A stretch of DNA of 64,000 nt from Rotaria socialis (taxonomy: Eukaryota > Rotifera > Eurotatoria > Philodinida > Philodinidae). The DNA is taken from assembly GCA_905331475.1 (NCBI GenBank), contig CAJNYU010000007.1, forward strand, positions 372,001-436,000, in the 5' to 3' direction. The stretch's first letter is position 1. Each line of letters begins with the position of its first letter. The notes under the pieces are model-generated. The model worked only from the letters and a program-made list of their open reading frames with translations. It was not told where the DNA came from and did no database searches. Positions 15,675-32,365 of the stretch are shown in pieces. Made by a program: the position numbers and the translations under genes.

Positions 15675-18380
15675 ATGTGTACTGATGCGACATTTACTTT
15701 AGCTTTAAAAGCATGTGCAACATGAGAAGATCATAAATGTGGTGTCCGAATTCATCAACAATTATCATTAAAATCACTGAAGGATCCATTTCTTCAGACA
15801 TCATTAATTCATTTCTACAGCAAATAATTTTATTAAAGTTTATCATATCCGTAAATATTAATGGAGAATTTTTCATATTAACCAACATTTAGATGATAAC
15901 GATCATTTCTAATCAAATAAAATTTTTGATTTAGAAACGATAACATAAGATTAGTTTTGTTTGTTTTTCTTATGTTTCTAGTGCTATGTCATGACGTCGA
16001 TCAAGCTCAAAAAATCTTTTCGACTATTAAAAAAAAACAGTTTATATGTATGGTGCGATGTTCAAAGGTAAAAAAAAGAATTTCTTTTCTTTTTGTTAAA
16101 ATTATTGTAAGAAAGATTCATTGATTAATAGGTTAAATTTCGAATAATGCGGCAGAAAAAGTTATCGAATTATTTGAGAAAATACCAGCCGAAATAGATG
16201 AAGTAATAATTACAATATTATTTAATGCATGTGTCAAACTTTGTAATAGTCAAGTAATTAGAATTAGAAAAGATACACTCAATCGTTTACCAATTTCTTT
16301 TCTTCAAAATCAAAATTAGTGAATTCAGCCATTGACATGTTAATGAAGTTTGGTGATGTTAATCAAGCTGAAGTTCTTTTTAAAAAAATTCAAAAAAAAA
16401 CTTTAGTTACTTATGGAGCAATTATGCAAGGTTATTGAAAGAATGAATATAAATTCAGTATAAAACTTTATTTTTAGGTTACGTTACGAATAATTTATTT
16501 GATAATGCATTAGATTTTTTCGAAAAAGTTCCTTTAAGATCCAATGAAGTTTTATATGCAATTGTATACAATGCATGTGCTTCATTATCGAATGAAAAAG
16601 GCATTAGATTGAGAAAGACATTTTTTCATGAAATGCCAAAGGCATTTCTTCATGATATTGTTTTAGTTCACTCAGCAATTCATATTTTCATGAAATTTGG
16701 CGAGGTAGAAACTGCTGAATATGTTTTCTCACAAATTAAACAACGAAATTCGTATACTTATGGAGTGATGATCAATGTTTATAAAATCAATGAGGAACCA
16801 CATAAATGTTTATCGATTTTCAAACAAATGAAAACAGAAAATTTGACAATAAATGAACCTATAGCGATATCTTTAATTGAAGCATGTCCTCGAATAGGTA
16901 TACGTTCAATTTCTCAAAATATTCTTCGTCAAATTTCTCATTCACACTCCAATACTTATATAGACAATTCTTTGATCGATATGTGGGTAAAATTTATTTC
17001 TTTTGTATTTATTTAATTTATTCATTAACTATGATTCCTGCAACAGGGTAAACCAGATGATATTAATAAAGCCGAACAAATATTTCACTCGATTTCTCAG
17101 CCTGAAATTATTAGCTACAATTCGATGAGTAAATAAATAATGATTATATCTATATCATATGATTTTCTTTTCTTATGATATTGATTATTTTTTATGTAGT
17201 AAATTCTTATGCACGACATGGAATGGGCTATGAAGCAATTGATTTATACGATAAAATATCGGAGAACATTCGTGATAAAATTTCACATATTTGTGGTTTG
17301 AATGCTTGTTCTCATTCAGGTCTTATTAATCAAGCTCAATCTATAGTCAATAAAATTGAAAAGAAAACAGAAGATATTATTGTTACAATGATTCGTTTAT
17401 TGATTATAAATAGATAATAATGTCTGATTAAAATGATTTATTTGCAAACAATTGAGATCGATTGTCTTAGTCGTTTGTATATGTTTGATGAAACTCAAAC
17501 AGTAGTCGATGATTATGAAAAATCCAATTCGCCTTCTTTGGTTATGCATAGTAAGAAAATTATTTATTAAATACAAATCATTGATTCATTGACAAGATTG
17601 TCCTTAATTTATATTTGTATTTTTGCAGCAGCCATGTTGTCAGGTGCTCGAAATTATCATCATTCTTCTCTTTCACAAAAATGATATGATCGTATGAGAT
17701 CTTTATTTCTTGATCAACATTCTGATTTGATTTCTGCTGCTATATTATTATCAAATACGTATGCATCTTTGGGATATGATGAACAAGTAGAAGCAATACG
17801 AGTCAATCGAATAAAACGATTTGGTAACAATGTTAAATTTGGAATATCATGTACTGAAGTTAATGGACAACTTGTGGTAAAAACAAAAAAACATTTTATT
17901 AATCTACAATTTGTATGTGAAAAATTCTTATTTTGTTTTTGTGTCAGTGTTTTAAAGCTCATGATCGCTCTCGTCCTAAATCAGCTGAAATCTATGCTGA
18001 ACTTGATCGTTTATCAAATGAGCTAAAAGAATATGGCCATGAATATGATTCAAGTTAGATCACGCGTCCACTTAAATATGATGAACCTATCGAGTCTGTA
18101 TTATGTGGTTATAGTGAGAAACTTGCTATAGCATTCAATTTTATTCAAAATCCTCGACCAACATTTATTCAAATAACAAAAAATCTTCATGTCTGTGGCG
18201 ATTGCCGCAAGTGATAACGATATTTCTATATTTTCTCTTGTTATTGATTTTTATTTTATTAGATCATACAACAAAACTTATTGCGAAGATTCGACAATAT
18301 AAAATCGTAGTACGCGACGCAAATCGTATGTTCATCATTTCTATAGGAATGGACTATGTTCTTGTCAAGATTATTCTTGA
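15675..18380 (+). pseudogene. DYW-type pentatricopeptide repeat (PPR) protein, decayed
   Basis: PPR-DYW proteins bind RNA through 35-residue repeats and, in plant organelles, edit C to U with the DYW deaminase. Fragments in order include FTLALKACAT, RIHQQL, DVDQAQKIFS, MYGAMFKG, SAIDMLMKFGDVNQAEVLF, then 16609-17016 (a good PPR run), VNSYARHGMGYEAIDLYD, LNACSHSGLI and an E-like stretch. The DYW part follows: SEKLAIAFNFIQ, ITKNLHVCGDC, TTKLIAKI, IVVRDANR, then HHF, GLCSC and DYS-stop. Several lesions are visible: stops at 15723, 15825, about 17682 and 18056; a frame slip in the A run near 16030; and a frame change just after RDANR near 18330. The deaminase HSE motif reads YSE (His to Tyr at 18110). 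The frames between short introns are otherwise well kept, so decay is recent or assembly errors contribute. Confidence 0.85.
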
Positions 18381-21033
18381 GTTTATTTTTCGACTGTTGT
18401 AATCGTTGAAAAGAACTATAAAATTGAATTCTATTCATCGAATATTTTTTCTATTCCTTTTATTGATGATATCGTCGAGAACTCTGATATAAACTGTGAT
18501 AACTACACGTTGAATTGATAAATTTTAAAAATACTTCTTTTGAAACAATATCAAAGCATTTTAAAAATAATCAATCAATAGAATAATATCATAATCAAGC
18601 TTTTATTATCTTTTATCTTAATAATATCTTGCTTTTGGCTTTAATATCGATGGAAATACTTGATCTTTTCCTAATAGATATGTTTATTTGATCCTATGTT
18701 TTCATCATTTGAAATCGGCCTTTTTTTCTACGAATGTGCATGAAAAATTCTGTATAGTCGATTTAGTCTCGACAAAAACTTTGTGAATAAAAATAAGATT
18801 CGTACATTGACACAACCAAATTTGTCTTCATTCTTGATCAACTGTTAAGAAAAATGTTTTGTATTTCAATGAGTCAACAATAAAAACTCAATGATTCGAT
18901 TCACTTCTGCTTTTCTGTAACCTATTTAGAGTTTAAAAACTTAATTCTAAAAGATGATAAGTATTGAAAAACGATAACATGAAACCATTATTTGCTTAAT
19001 AGATACCAAAGATGATCAATGACTTGTGCTTCTGCTTATTCGAAGAATAAATAGATTTTATCGTTGTGAACATTTTTGATTGATCATATTCGGAATAAAA
19101 TAAATTGATTAGTTTAGTTTACTTTCTCTATGTGATTGTTGTTCGTCAATGACAGGATAAGTTTTCCTTAAGACAAACTTGAAATATTGACATAAGTATA
19201 CCAGTATTGATATCAACTTAAAATGAATGAGTCAGACCAAAATATCCAATTGATATAGATCGATACAATACTATAAATATTGAAAGATAGTTGCATTTGT
19301 AGAGTAAGTATTGACGCCCATTCGAAAGATTTGACTCGAAAATGTTTAGCAATCTGAATAGATTCAATGACAGAATAGAATAGATGCGGATCAACTTGGA
19401 ATTTTGGTATGAATCAATAGGAGGAACTCGATCGAAGCATAACTTTGTCAGGATTACTATTGATTGACAACAATAATCAAATTGAATTAATTTTATTGTT
19501 GTCAATAAGATCTCGATTGTCAATGTTTTTTAATTGTTTCTTGTTGAAAACAAGAGAAAAATATTTTTTTATTCTTCTTATTTCAATTGTTGCAGAATAT
19601 TTGAAAAGCAAACCATTGCGTATCTTAATTTTATTTCAAGGAATTGACTGATAATTTTTTGATCGATGCCAAAACAATAGACAGAAAATATTTTGTATTT
19701 AACTCGATCCGATTAGAAAAAAAGAAGCTACTTCATCGAAAAACTTCATTAATCTTATAATCTTATAGTTCCAGCTCGTTCCTATAAATTTCATCTCGTT
19801 CGATTCAACTGTTTCTCTAGATTAATAATTCATCACATATAGGTAGATTTTATTAAGATTCTCAATAGACTTAAAATTATTCATTTTCATGATCGATTTA
19901 TATGTCATTTGATATAAAATTCAATTCGATAATGAAACTTTTTCGATCGATTGAAACTAATACATCAAGAAATAATGATATTATATATATATATATTCTA
20001 AATGGTCTCGAAATAAGCTCTTTGAAAGAATACTCGAAGATCATACGGTGATTTCAGCAGCATTGATAGTTAATATGCATAGTTTTAAAAGAATCTTCAC
20101 ATTAATCAAGAAATATACTATCGTCTGTCACTCTAGAGATGATATATTATAGAAACTTTAACTAAAGTTAATTATACTATAGATAATTATACGTGCCAAA
20201 GATCGAAAAAGTTTATTATTTAGAAATTTCTCGATATAAACTAAAGCAATATTCGATTTTTATGATTCAGAACGTTATCAATTCATCAGTGATGAATTTT
20301 CGGCCAATTTACTACCTGCAGTGCACACCTGTATGGTTTATTGATCAAATATTCAGGATTCAGTTCTTAAATATAAAGTGATTACGTTTAGATAATTTCC
20401 ATAATCTATCGTTATCGATATTACCTATAAATATTCGCTTATTCCTTGTTACTGATAGGTTGCATAAAAAGTGCGAGGAGACAGAGGAATGCAATACTTC
20501 AAAATTAAGTTCATATTGTTTTGCGAAACACAATCTAAAAGAAATATTGAACTAAAAAGAATAGATATTTGCACATATATTGCGTTCTTCGCCACAAACC
20601 GCAATGGAAATTCTTAGGAAACTACTTTGATTGTGTTTTGCATTTTAATTCACCATGAATTGAGCTAAAAGTTCTTCTGGCTGAAAGTTAATTTGTCGAA
20701 TGAGCTCTCGATAAAAAAAATAGCGAAGTTTTGTGTTTTTATCATGAATCTATGTATACAATCTTTTCGACAAAATTTTGACAAATTAAACAAAAAATTA
20801 AAAGGGCTACATATTTTAATTCCAATTTAAAATGTTGCAATATTTTCTGATTCTTTTGACTTATATCGTTCACAGAATCAACATTTCATATTATTATTTG
20901 TTAAAAAGGTGGAATGTTAAGATCTTTAAAAAAACTTCATAAATGTTAAACTTTATTCTATGAAGTGAATGTATGTACACTTTCTGCAAACAAAAAATGG
21001 AACATCTTTGACTACGAGAGTTTATTATGTAAA
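18381..21033. other. intergenic, AT-rich, no gene recognised
   Basis: No coding exon, RNA gene or bounded repeat was recognised in this stretch. A short (TA)n lies near 19982-19995. Confidence 0.45.
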
Positions 21034-21041
21034 ATAGGTTA

Positions 21042-22388
21042 CAGAGCTCCTAATGGGATGGGATGAGTTCCTAATCCCATGGGAAATGTGATTATTTTTT
21101 TAAAGAAAAATGATTATTCATTTATGTCACACTTGACAATAGGTGGAAAGTGAATATTATCATTCTTTTTCTGTACTGGTCATTAACCTAACTCCGAGCT
21201 CTATTCGAACAATTGAATAAAGAATACGATAAAACATAGAAAACAGAAATAAATATAAATGTTCTTTCTGTTTGAATGTTTTAATAAAATATCATCATCT
21301 TTTGTTTTATAAATTGTTCAATATCACCTTCTATAATTATTTCTTCCTCATTATCATCCTTAGTTTCGGATAAACAGGAATATTCAGTTGAGAAAGTCAA
21401 ATTTCGTTTACAACATCACAAGCAGAATTAAAAGGTATTGATAATGATATTCCAACCAGGAATGCACCAATTTCTAGTACATGGTACGATAGATACAAAT
21501 TTTGCCTAATGTAGGAGGCAGTCGTTCTCTGATTCCGTTCCATATATCAGCCAAGATCATCTTTTTCGATCTATGAAAAACTATGATCCAAATTTATTAG
21601 AGATGAAAAAGCGTTTTTGGATTTGACTTCCAATTTCAATTTTCAAGTCGTTTTCCGTCAAATTCTGCCAAATCCAATCTAGTTTCAAACTTTCAATTTG
21701 CATTACGCAAATTCTAAGAATAGATTTGAAAAAGCGCTCAAAACTGAACAGAAAAATATGAAGCAAGAAATGTTCAATCGATAATTCTCACTACTGGGCA
21801 CGTCATTTTTCAGTAGGGAAAAGATCCAATCACGTCAATTTCTTGAATTTTTTATCCAATGTTTGCATGTTCTCAGCATTGGGAGTTATGGATTAAGCCT
21901 CTTTTCACTTCTTTTTTTCTGTTCGGTTTTGAACGTTCTTTTCAAATCTATTCTTAGAATTTGTGTAATGCAAACTGAAAGTCTGAAACTGAATTGGATT
22001 CGACCGAAAACGACTTGAAAATTCAAATTCTGAGTCAAATCCGAAAACGTTTTTTTAATCTTTCATAAATCTCGGCTATCGTTTTACACAGAGCAAAAAA
22101 ATGGTCTTGACTGATATAAGGAATCAGAGTCCCGCTTTACTCTACATCAGGCAAAAATGTTATCTTTCTTGCAATGTACTAGGAATTGATGCATCCCTAA
22201 TTCCAATATTCAAATCGGAATGCTGGAAAACTTCGAATTTTCAGTTACAAAAAAAAAGAAACCTTGATTTTCAGTAAGATTTTTCGTAATATAGCGAATC
22301 CCATGGGAGCCTATGGGATGGGATGGGACGACTTGCATTATCCCACGGGACGAAAATTTCGTCCCATCCCATCCCATTAGGAGCCCTG
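21042..22388. mobile_element. foldback hAT-type non-autonomous transposon
   Basis: An exact 8-bp duplication ATAGGTTA flanks the element (21034-21041 and 22389-22396). The ends read CAGAGCTCCTAATGGGATGG and, from the right, CAGGGCTCCTAATGGGATGG. Almost the whole 1347 bp is one imperfect palindrome: left arm segments (such as the block at 21590-21765) reappear inverted at about 21900-22080, and the outer GATGGGATG text matches across. No transposase is present. CAGRG ends and an 8-bp duplication identify hAT mobilisation. Confidence 0.92.
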
Positions 22389-22752
22389 ATAGGTTAGGTA
22401 AAATCAGAGCACTTGATTGAGACTCGATCATTGAAAATTTTTTAGTCAAAAAATGAACGTTTGATTGAATCAACAATTTCACAAATAGTTCTTCTGTAAT
22501 AAATCATTGAGTATTAAATTAGATATTGTAATTTAATCCAATTGAACATAACAATTGCTACAGATATATATTATAAGAGAAAAAAAGTAAATGTAACTGA
22601 GTGACATCTATACAAGAAACATATGTATCGAATTCATCAATTGATTTTCTTTATGGCTGATCAATGAATGATTATAGAAAATTTGGTTAAACGACAATAA
22701 GTACAAGATAATATATATATAGATATATATATATATCGATTTGTTAATTTCC

Positions 22753-26494
<3,742 letters not shown>

Positions 26495-27271
26495 AACGAA
26501 AAAATATTTTATTACTATGAAATCTCTGTGTTGGTTTTTTTTCTTTTTCTTTTGACAAAAAAAAACTAAACTAATATTTCTGTTCTATGTTCTTTTTAAT
26601 CAATGTTTATTCAATCGATTTGAAATAAATTCATTATTTATATTGAAACCTTTTTTATCTCAATGAAAAGCATCAGATGAAATTTATTTTAACACATTTC
26701 ATTTGATATTATTATTTGAATAAACAGAATCTTATCAAAAATACTTTTCTATAGAAATATGTGTTGTTTTCAATGAAGACTATACGTATCTATCAATATC
26801 AATTGATGCTTAACAAAAATACTCGAGAGCTTGCAGAGTTCTATAAACTTGGCCATATTATACATATAATAATATCAAATTTTTATAAAGTATTAAAATA
26901 TAACAGCAAAATTTGATTTAGAATTTTAGTGGAACAACAGAATTTCATACCAACACGGATCATTGTCCTGTACATAGATTAACATAGATTCACAAAATTT
27001 TGCATTCTGTTTAGTAAGCACTCTGCAACCACTGTGTCGTGTCGTATACGGTAGAACACAGCGACTGTTTAGAAGCCGTATATGGCCGTATATACGACCG
27101 TAACAACATCGTAACCGACAGTTTATGACCGTAATTCTGAACAAACAGAAAAATACATTCATAGAGCCATCCGATCGATAGTGACCACACTACAGACATT
27201 AATTCTATTACATTTCCATAGAAATCACTAAAAAAATTGCAAGCAGCCAAAAAAACCTACTCCAAATCACA
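26495..27271. other. intergenic
   Basis: The trailer of the MAP4K gene and AT-rich sequence. From 27040 to 27125 GTATA/CCGTATA motifs recur in a small palindromic cluster. No gene seen. Confidence 0.4.
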
Positions 27272-27560
27272 CCCAGGTCGACTGATCCGACATCGGATCC
27301 AATAGGAACCTGGAAAGATCCTACAATCTGATATAATTCTATTGGATTCCGGGTCGAGGAATCGATGTCGGAATCCTATGAACTTTCGATGACATACAAC
27401 GGTTTTTCCTTGGAATTCATCGGACTCCGACATCGATTCCTCGACCCGGAATGCAACGATACTTCTGTAAGATGTGGCAGGATCCGATAAAATCCTATTG
27501 GATTCCAGTCGGATCGGATGGATTCCGATAGGTGCCCACTGTTGGATTGCTCGACCTGGG
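27272..27560. mobile_element. foldback repeat with CCCAGGTCGA ends
   Basis: The outer ends are inverted: CCCAGGTCGA at 27272 and TCGACCTGGG ending at 27560. Inside, TTCCGGGTCGAGGAATCGAT (from about 27346) recurs inverted near 27432-27451, and GGATCCAATAGG-like text recurs on both arms. Length 289 bp, no coding capacity, no clear target duplication. It looks like a MITE or a foldback element of unknown class. Confidence 0.6.
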
Positions 27561-30500
27561 ATCTTCATGACATTTCCAATGTTTATTTTGGTATTCATGT
27601 TAAAAATAATTATCCAATTTTCTTTGATGTTTGGATCAACACTATTCAATTGAATTTAATTGCAATTAATTAAATATTTGTTAGCTCTCATCATTCACTT
27701 AATTAAAACAAAACTCTTCCGAAAAATCCGATTGAAAGAAAATATCTAAAGAAGCAAGATTTTCATTTAAATCCAAAAAACATCATTCAATAGGATTTCT
27801 TTTTCTATTGATTTAAATTTGTTATTTGAACATAAGAAAATCTTTTCCAATTTTTCAGCACCGAACATTGACGGATATATTTATTAAAAAAAAAGAAATT
27901 CTCGCGATCAATGATCTTCATCTCTGTATCTTTTTTCATAGTTTCATCTCTGATTTTTCTCAATTGAATTCTCATTTGATCTTTTTTCTATATTATTTAT
28001 TCAAGAGGAAAAAGTAATCAAATCGAAATCCCAATTGAAAAGCACATCGAAACGAAACTCATTCAATTGACGACGAGACTATTCTTAATAACCTCTCTCG
28101 TTTTCTATCGAAGATGAAGAATTCTATTGTTCAAGAAAGAACTCATTTGTCTAATCTTTTCTGACAGACCTCCCATTGATTCTTTTAAAAATACTACGCT
28201 AGATATTTATAATTACAAGAAAATAGATAAAAACGACAAAAGAGGTAAAAATAAAGATGCTTCTTTCTCTCTGTTTTAGATAAGAGATAATGAGTAGAAT
28301 AAATATAATGATTCCTCTTATTTATAAAGCATGTGAACTAAAAGAGGGTGTGCCGAGAACGAAGGTAAATATATATAAAAGACAGTCCTTCGATTCGATC
28401 CTAATAACTGTGATGAGCTCTCCGTTGGGTTCTATCTCAATTGGATCCCGTTTGATTATTTTTCGTCGAGATTCGTATAGTATTAATTACGGAAATTCAT
28501 GATTATATTTAATAGAGAAGAGAGTAACAAGATAAATGCAAAATCAATCAACAAATCCAACATATAGACATCGATATTAATTTTAAATCTTTTTATTTTA
28601 TTTCTGAACTTGTCACATATTAATTATTATTTATGTTTAGTATTCAATAAATGAATGTTATCAATGAAGAATTATGCGTCTTTTAGTTTAAATCAGATTA
28701 TGAATTCTTTGTACATTTAAATAACTAATAATATAAAAATAACTGTTGCTGGTTTATAATACTGTTTCCCGCATAAATCACGAATGAATTAAGATGAGGA
28801 CTCAATTGTGAGATCGTCACATTAATTAGGACCGAATCAGGATAGGATCTGAAAAAGTAAATGAATAGAAATTTTTGTTGATTGATAGTCATATGATAAA
28901 CACTAAATAAAAGATATAAAAACCAATAAGAATAAAATACCTTTGAAAATATCAATATGTTAATGGTTGTCTTAGATTGAATAAAATAAATAAAGCGAAC
29001 TGTTTTTTTTTGCTTTATCAAATTGATAAATTTTAATTTTTAGAATCCTTGTTAAAGTCAAATCTTCTAGTAGATTTCATTGACAAAAAAACAATAAGCT
29101 TTATTTTCGTAGATAGATTTAAACAATTTCAGATGACATTGAATATATGAATATTTATTTATTCTCATATATCTATTGATAATTTAAATAATAAAACGAT
29201 AATTCGATTACGTAAACTAACTTTTATTCTAAACTTATTTGAATTATTTTTCAGAATAAAATATTTTTATAGAGCTTTATTTAAACATAGACTACTCAAA
29301 TTTCTTCTTAGAGTTAAACAGATTTATTGAATTAGTATATTATTTTTCTCCATTTTCAATTGAACTTTAAAGAAGAAGATTTTTTCGTATAGAACAAGAT
29401 TTTTAGGAAAAGAAGCAAGTTAAACAATCGATTGTGCAACTTTTTTTATTATTTATTTTGACTTGGTAGATAAAAAATATATTTAATTCTATGTTAGCGT
29501 TTTCATATTTTGATGTTATTTTCACATAGATCAATTATTTCCATATTAATCGAATCAATTCAATGAGAAAACTATTTGTTTTACACTTCTTTGTTTGACT
29601 TTAATGAGTTTCATGTTTCTTAAACTAAAAAATGGCGATAAACTTTTTTCTCTTTCTTTTCATCTTGTTCAGAAAATGATATAACGAATAAAATCAATAA
29701 CAAATATATATTCGAAAGATTAATGTTCTTTGAATATGAACTATCATCATAATTTTTTGATGAATAATGATCTGAATCGAACAATAATTAGATTTGTATA
29801 ATATTTGAAAATTAAGACAATCTTCTTGTAACTTTATTATACCAACGAATAAATTTGTTTGTATCATAGAAGAACTTTAATTGATTATGAAATCGATTTT
29901 GTAAATGTATGATATTATTAACATTTCTTAAATTAATATTTAAATTAACTCAAAAATAATACATTCTCTTCGTTAAAAACTTTTCATATTCAGAATAAAT
30001 CAATGTAACACTATTATTTTATTTCTATTTTGTTCTATAAGAACGAATCTATTCTAATGTAAATCTAGAGCTACAGAGATTACTGAGAGATAAAGCGAAC
30101 GCTTCTTTTGTTTTTCCTAATATATCTCGAATAAAACATTCTACGAAAAGAGTTATTTCATTTTTCAGATTTACTCTATAATTAATGATTATAGTTGATT
30201 TTATGCTAGTGAAGTTTTTTTCATGAAATTTGAATATAACTCAAAATAACGATTGACCAAGTAACTTTTCCTATTGATAATGCGAATATGTGTGTAACAA
30301 TACTTCTTACTACTTAGAGATTTTCTTAATAGATAACTTGTTGTTTCTTCCATAGCTGTATTAAATATAATTTCAGTTCTTGTTCCTAATGAAACCTAGA
30401 TTTACTATTCAATTATCTAAAGTTTGTAAAATTTTTCCTGAATAAAATTTTCATCAGTCAATGTCAATGTCGTGTTCAATTGAACTACTATGATAAACGT

Positions 30501-32365
30501 AACAGTTTTCATAGGACTTACGAGGGAACTTTGTCAGGTGCCCCTCGTCGATTTCAATGCAACTTCGTCCATAGATACCATATAGTGCCCTCGTAAAAAC
30601 CCTAAAAGGGTTTGAGAACTGATCACTTTCTGCAAAAGTTATGGTTGTCGTCATTTTTGCCTTGATACAGCAAAATATAAAACATTAAGAACCATAATTC
30701 TATGAAAACACAATACAAAATTTTGAATTTGTTCCTTGGCGGAGGTGAGCTTGACATGGTAGTCTATTGAATTTTTCATTGTCACAATTTCGTTTTCTGA
30801 AGAAAAGCCATAGCACACTATTTTACATAAAGAACATTTTTTCTGCTCTCATCGATTACCATGTGTCTACACTGATAAGTTTTGTACAAATACATTCGAA
30901 TAAATTCTCCACGTGCTTATTTTCTCGTTGTATTTAAAAAAAGAACATTTTTGAGCAAGAGGTGCGCATGGACAGGGAAGAGACATCCGTACCTCGGACG
31001 ATTACGTATTCATTTAATATTATTGAAAAAATGAAATTTTATCTAAGATTTGTTAGTTTAAAATATTGAAATAATCTATTTCATCGTTAATCTAGAATTC
31101 TATTAAATAAATATTTTCTTTGATTTTTATTTCAAAGATTAAAATAAAATAATTTATTTTTTTTGTTGTTCGTTGGAAAAATGTATTTATGAGAATGAAC
31201 ATTTTATTTGTTTAATTCAAATGTTTTGAGAAATTTCTCGTGATTGTTTTGTCTAATTTAGTCAATTTATCTCTAGTCTATGTCTTTTTTCTTTATTTCT
31301 TAATATTCAAATAAAACTAAGTAGTATTTGAATAAATAGAAAAAGAAATTGAATTATTTATATAATATCTAGAAAGAGAAAGAATTCTCGTGTCTATTAT
31401 ATAAATGATATTAATCTATAAGAAATTTGTCAAGTGCCAAATAGATTTAAATTGTGTCAAAATAAATAAATATTCCCTAAAGGATAATAGATTATCTTAT
31501 TTAAGATCATCTTTATAGATAGATCAAATCGCAAATCGGGTTTCTTTTTTTCTTTTCTTTTCTTTTCTTTTCTTTTCTTTTCTTGTATTTATAGCTAGAT
31601 GCATATTGTATTTAAAAGAAAAAAAAGAAAAATGTTTATGTAATAAACATGATTATTAAACAATATTTAAAAAAAAAAAGAAGAAGAAACGTCTTCGTTT
31701 TTATATACGATTATTAATCAAGTCAAAATGTAAACGTAGGTGGAGAATAATATGTCACGAAAGATATATATCAACCAATAGTTATGATATACATCGAATA
31801 GAGATACATATATTTATTTATCTATCGATTCATGTACTTTTTTTCGTCGTCGTCTTCTTCAATAAACAACGAATATTGAGAGAGAATAGAAAAAAGAGAA
31901 CAGAGAGAGAGAGAGAGAAACGAGAGATATTTTTTTTGATTGGTAGAAAATAGATAGGTAGGATTGATATATAGAATATTGATGAAATGTAAAAGCATTG
32001 ATCTGTGACGACAAACGACGAAGAGGACGAACGACAACGAACGACGACGAAGAAAGTAATAAAAAGACCATAGGTAAGAAATATATTCTTATACACGTTG
32101 AGCCGTGGGCGATCTTCTTCGATTCGCATGACCAGTAGAGCACAAATCGATATTTTATTCAAATATTTTTTTATTCTAATTAATATTCAATTTATGTTAA
32201 ACAAAAAAAAACAGTTAAACAACAACAAGAAAAATAAAAGAATTTTTTTGAACATAGAAAATTAACTTAAATATAATGGTTTAAGAGAGAAACACATACG
32301 AAATGTTGTTTTTTTAAATATATGACTAAAGTAAAAAACTAAAATGTAAATAATTAAAATTTAGA
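27561..32365. other. long AT-rich intergenic stretch
   Basis: No coding exon was supported in about 4.8 kb. It contains a (TTTTC)n microsatellite at about 31549-31584 and GA/CGA-rich text at 31840-32060 just upstream of the Pax gene, where promoter elements may lie. A GC-richer island at 30505-30620 was not recognised. Confidence 0.45.

Noticed and set aside
31822..32162. Overlapping minus-strand frames before the Pax gene
   Set aside because: Three overlapping phases open together across GA-rich repeats, typical of low-complexity sequence.
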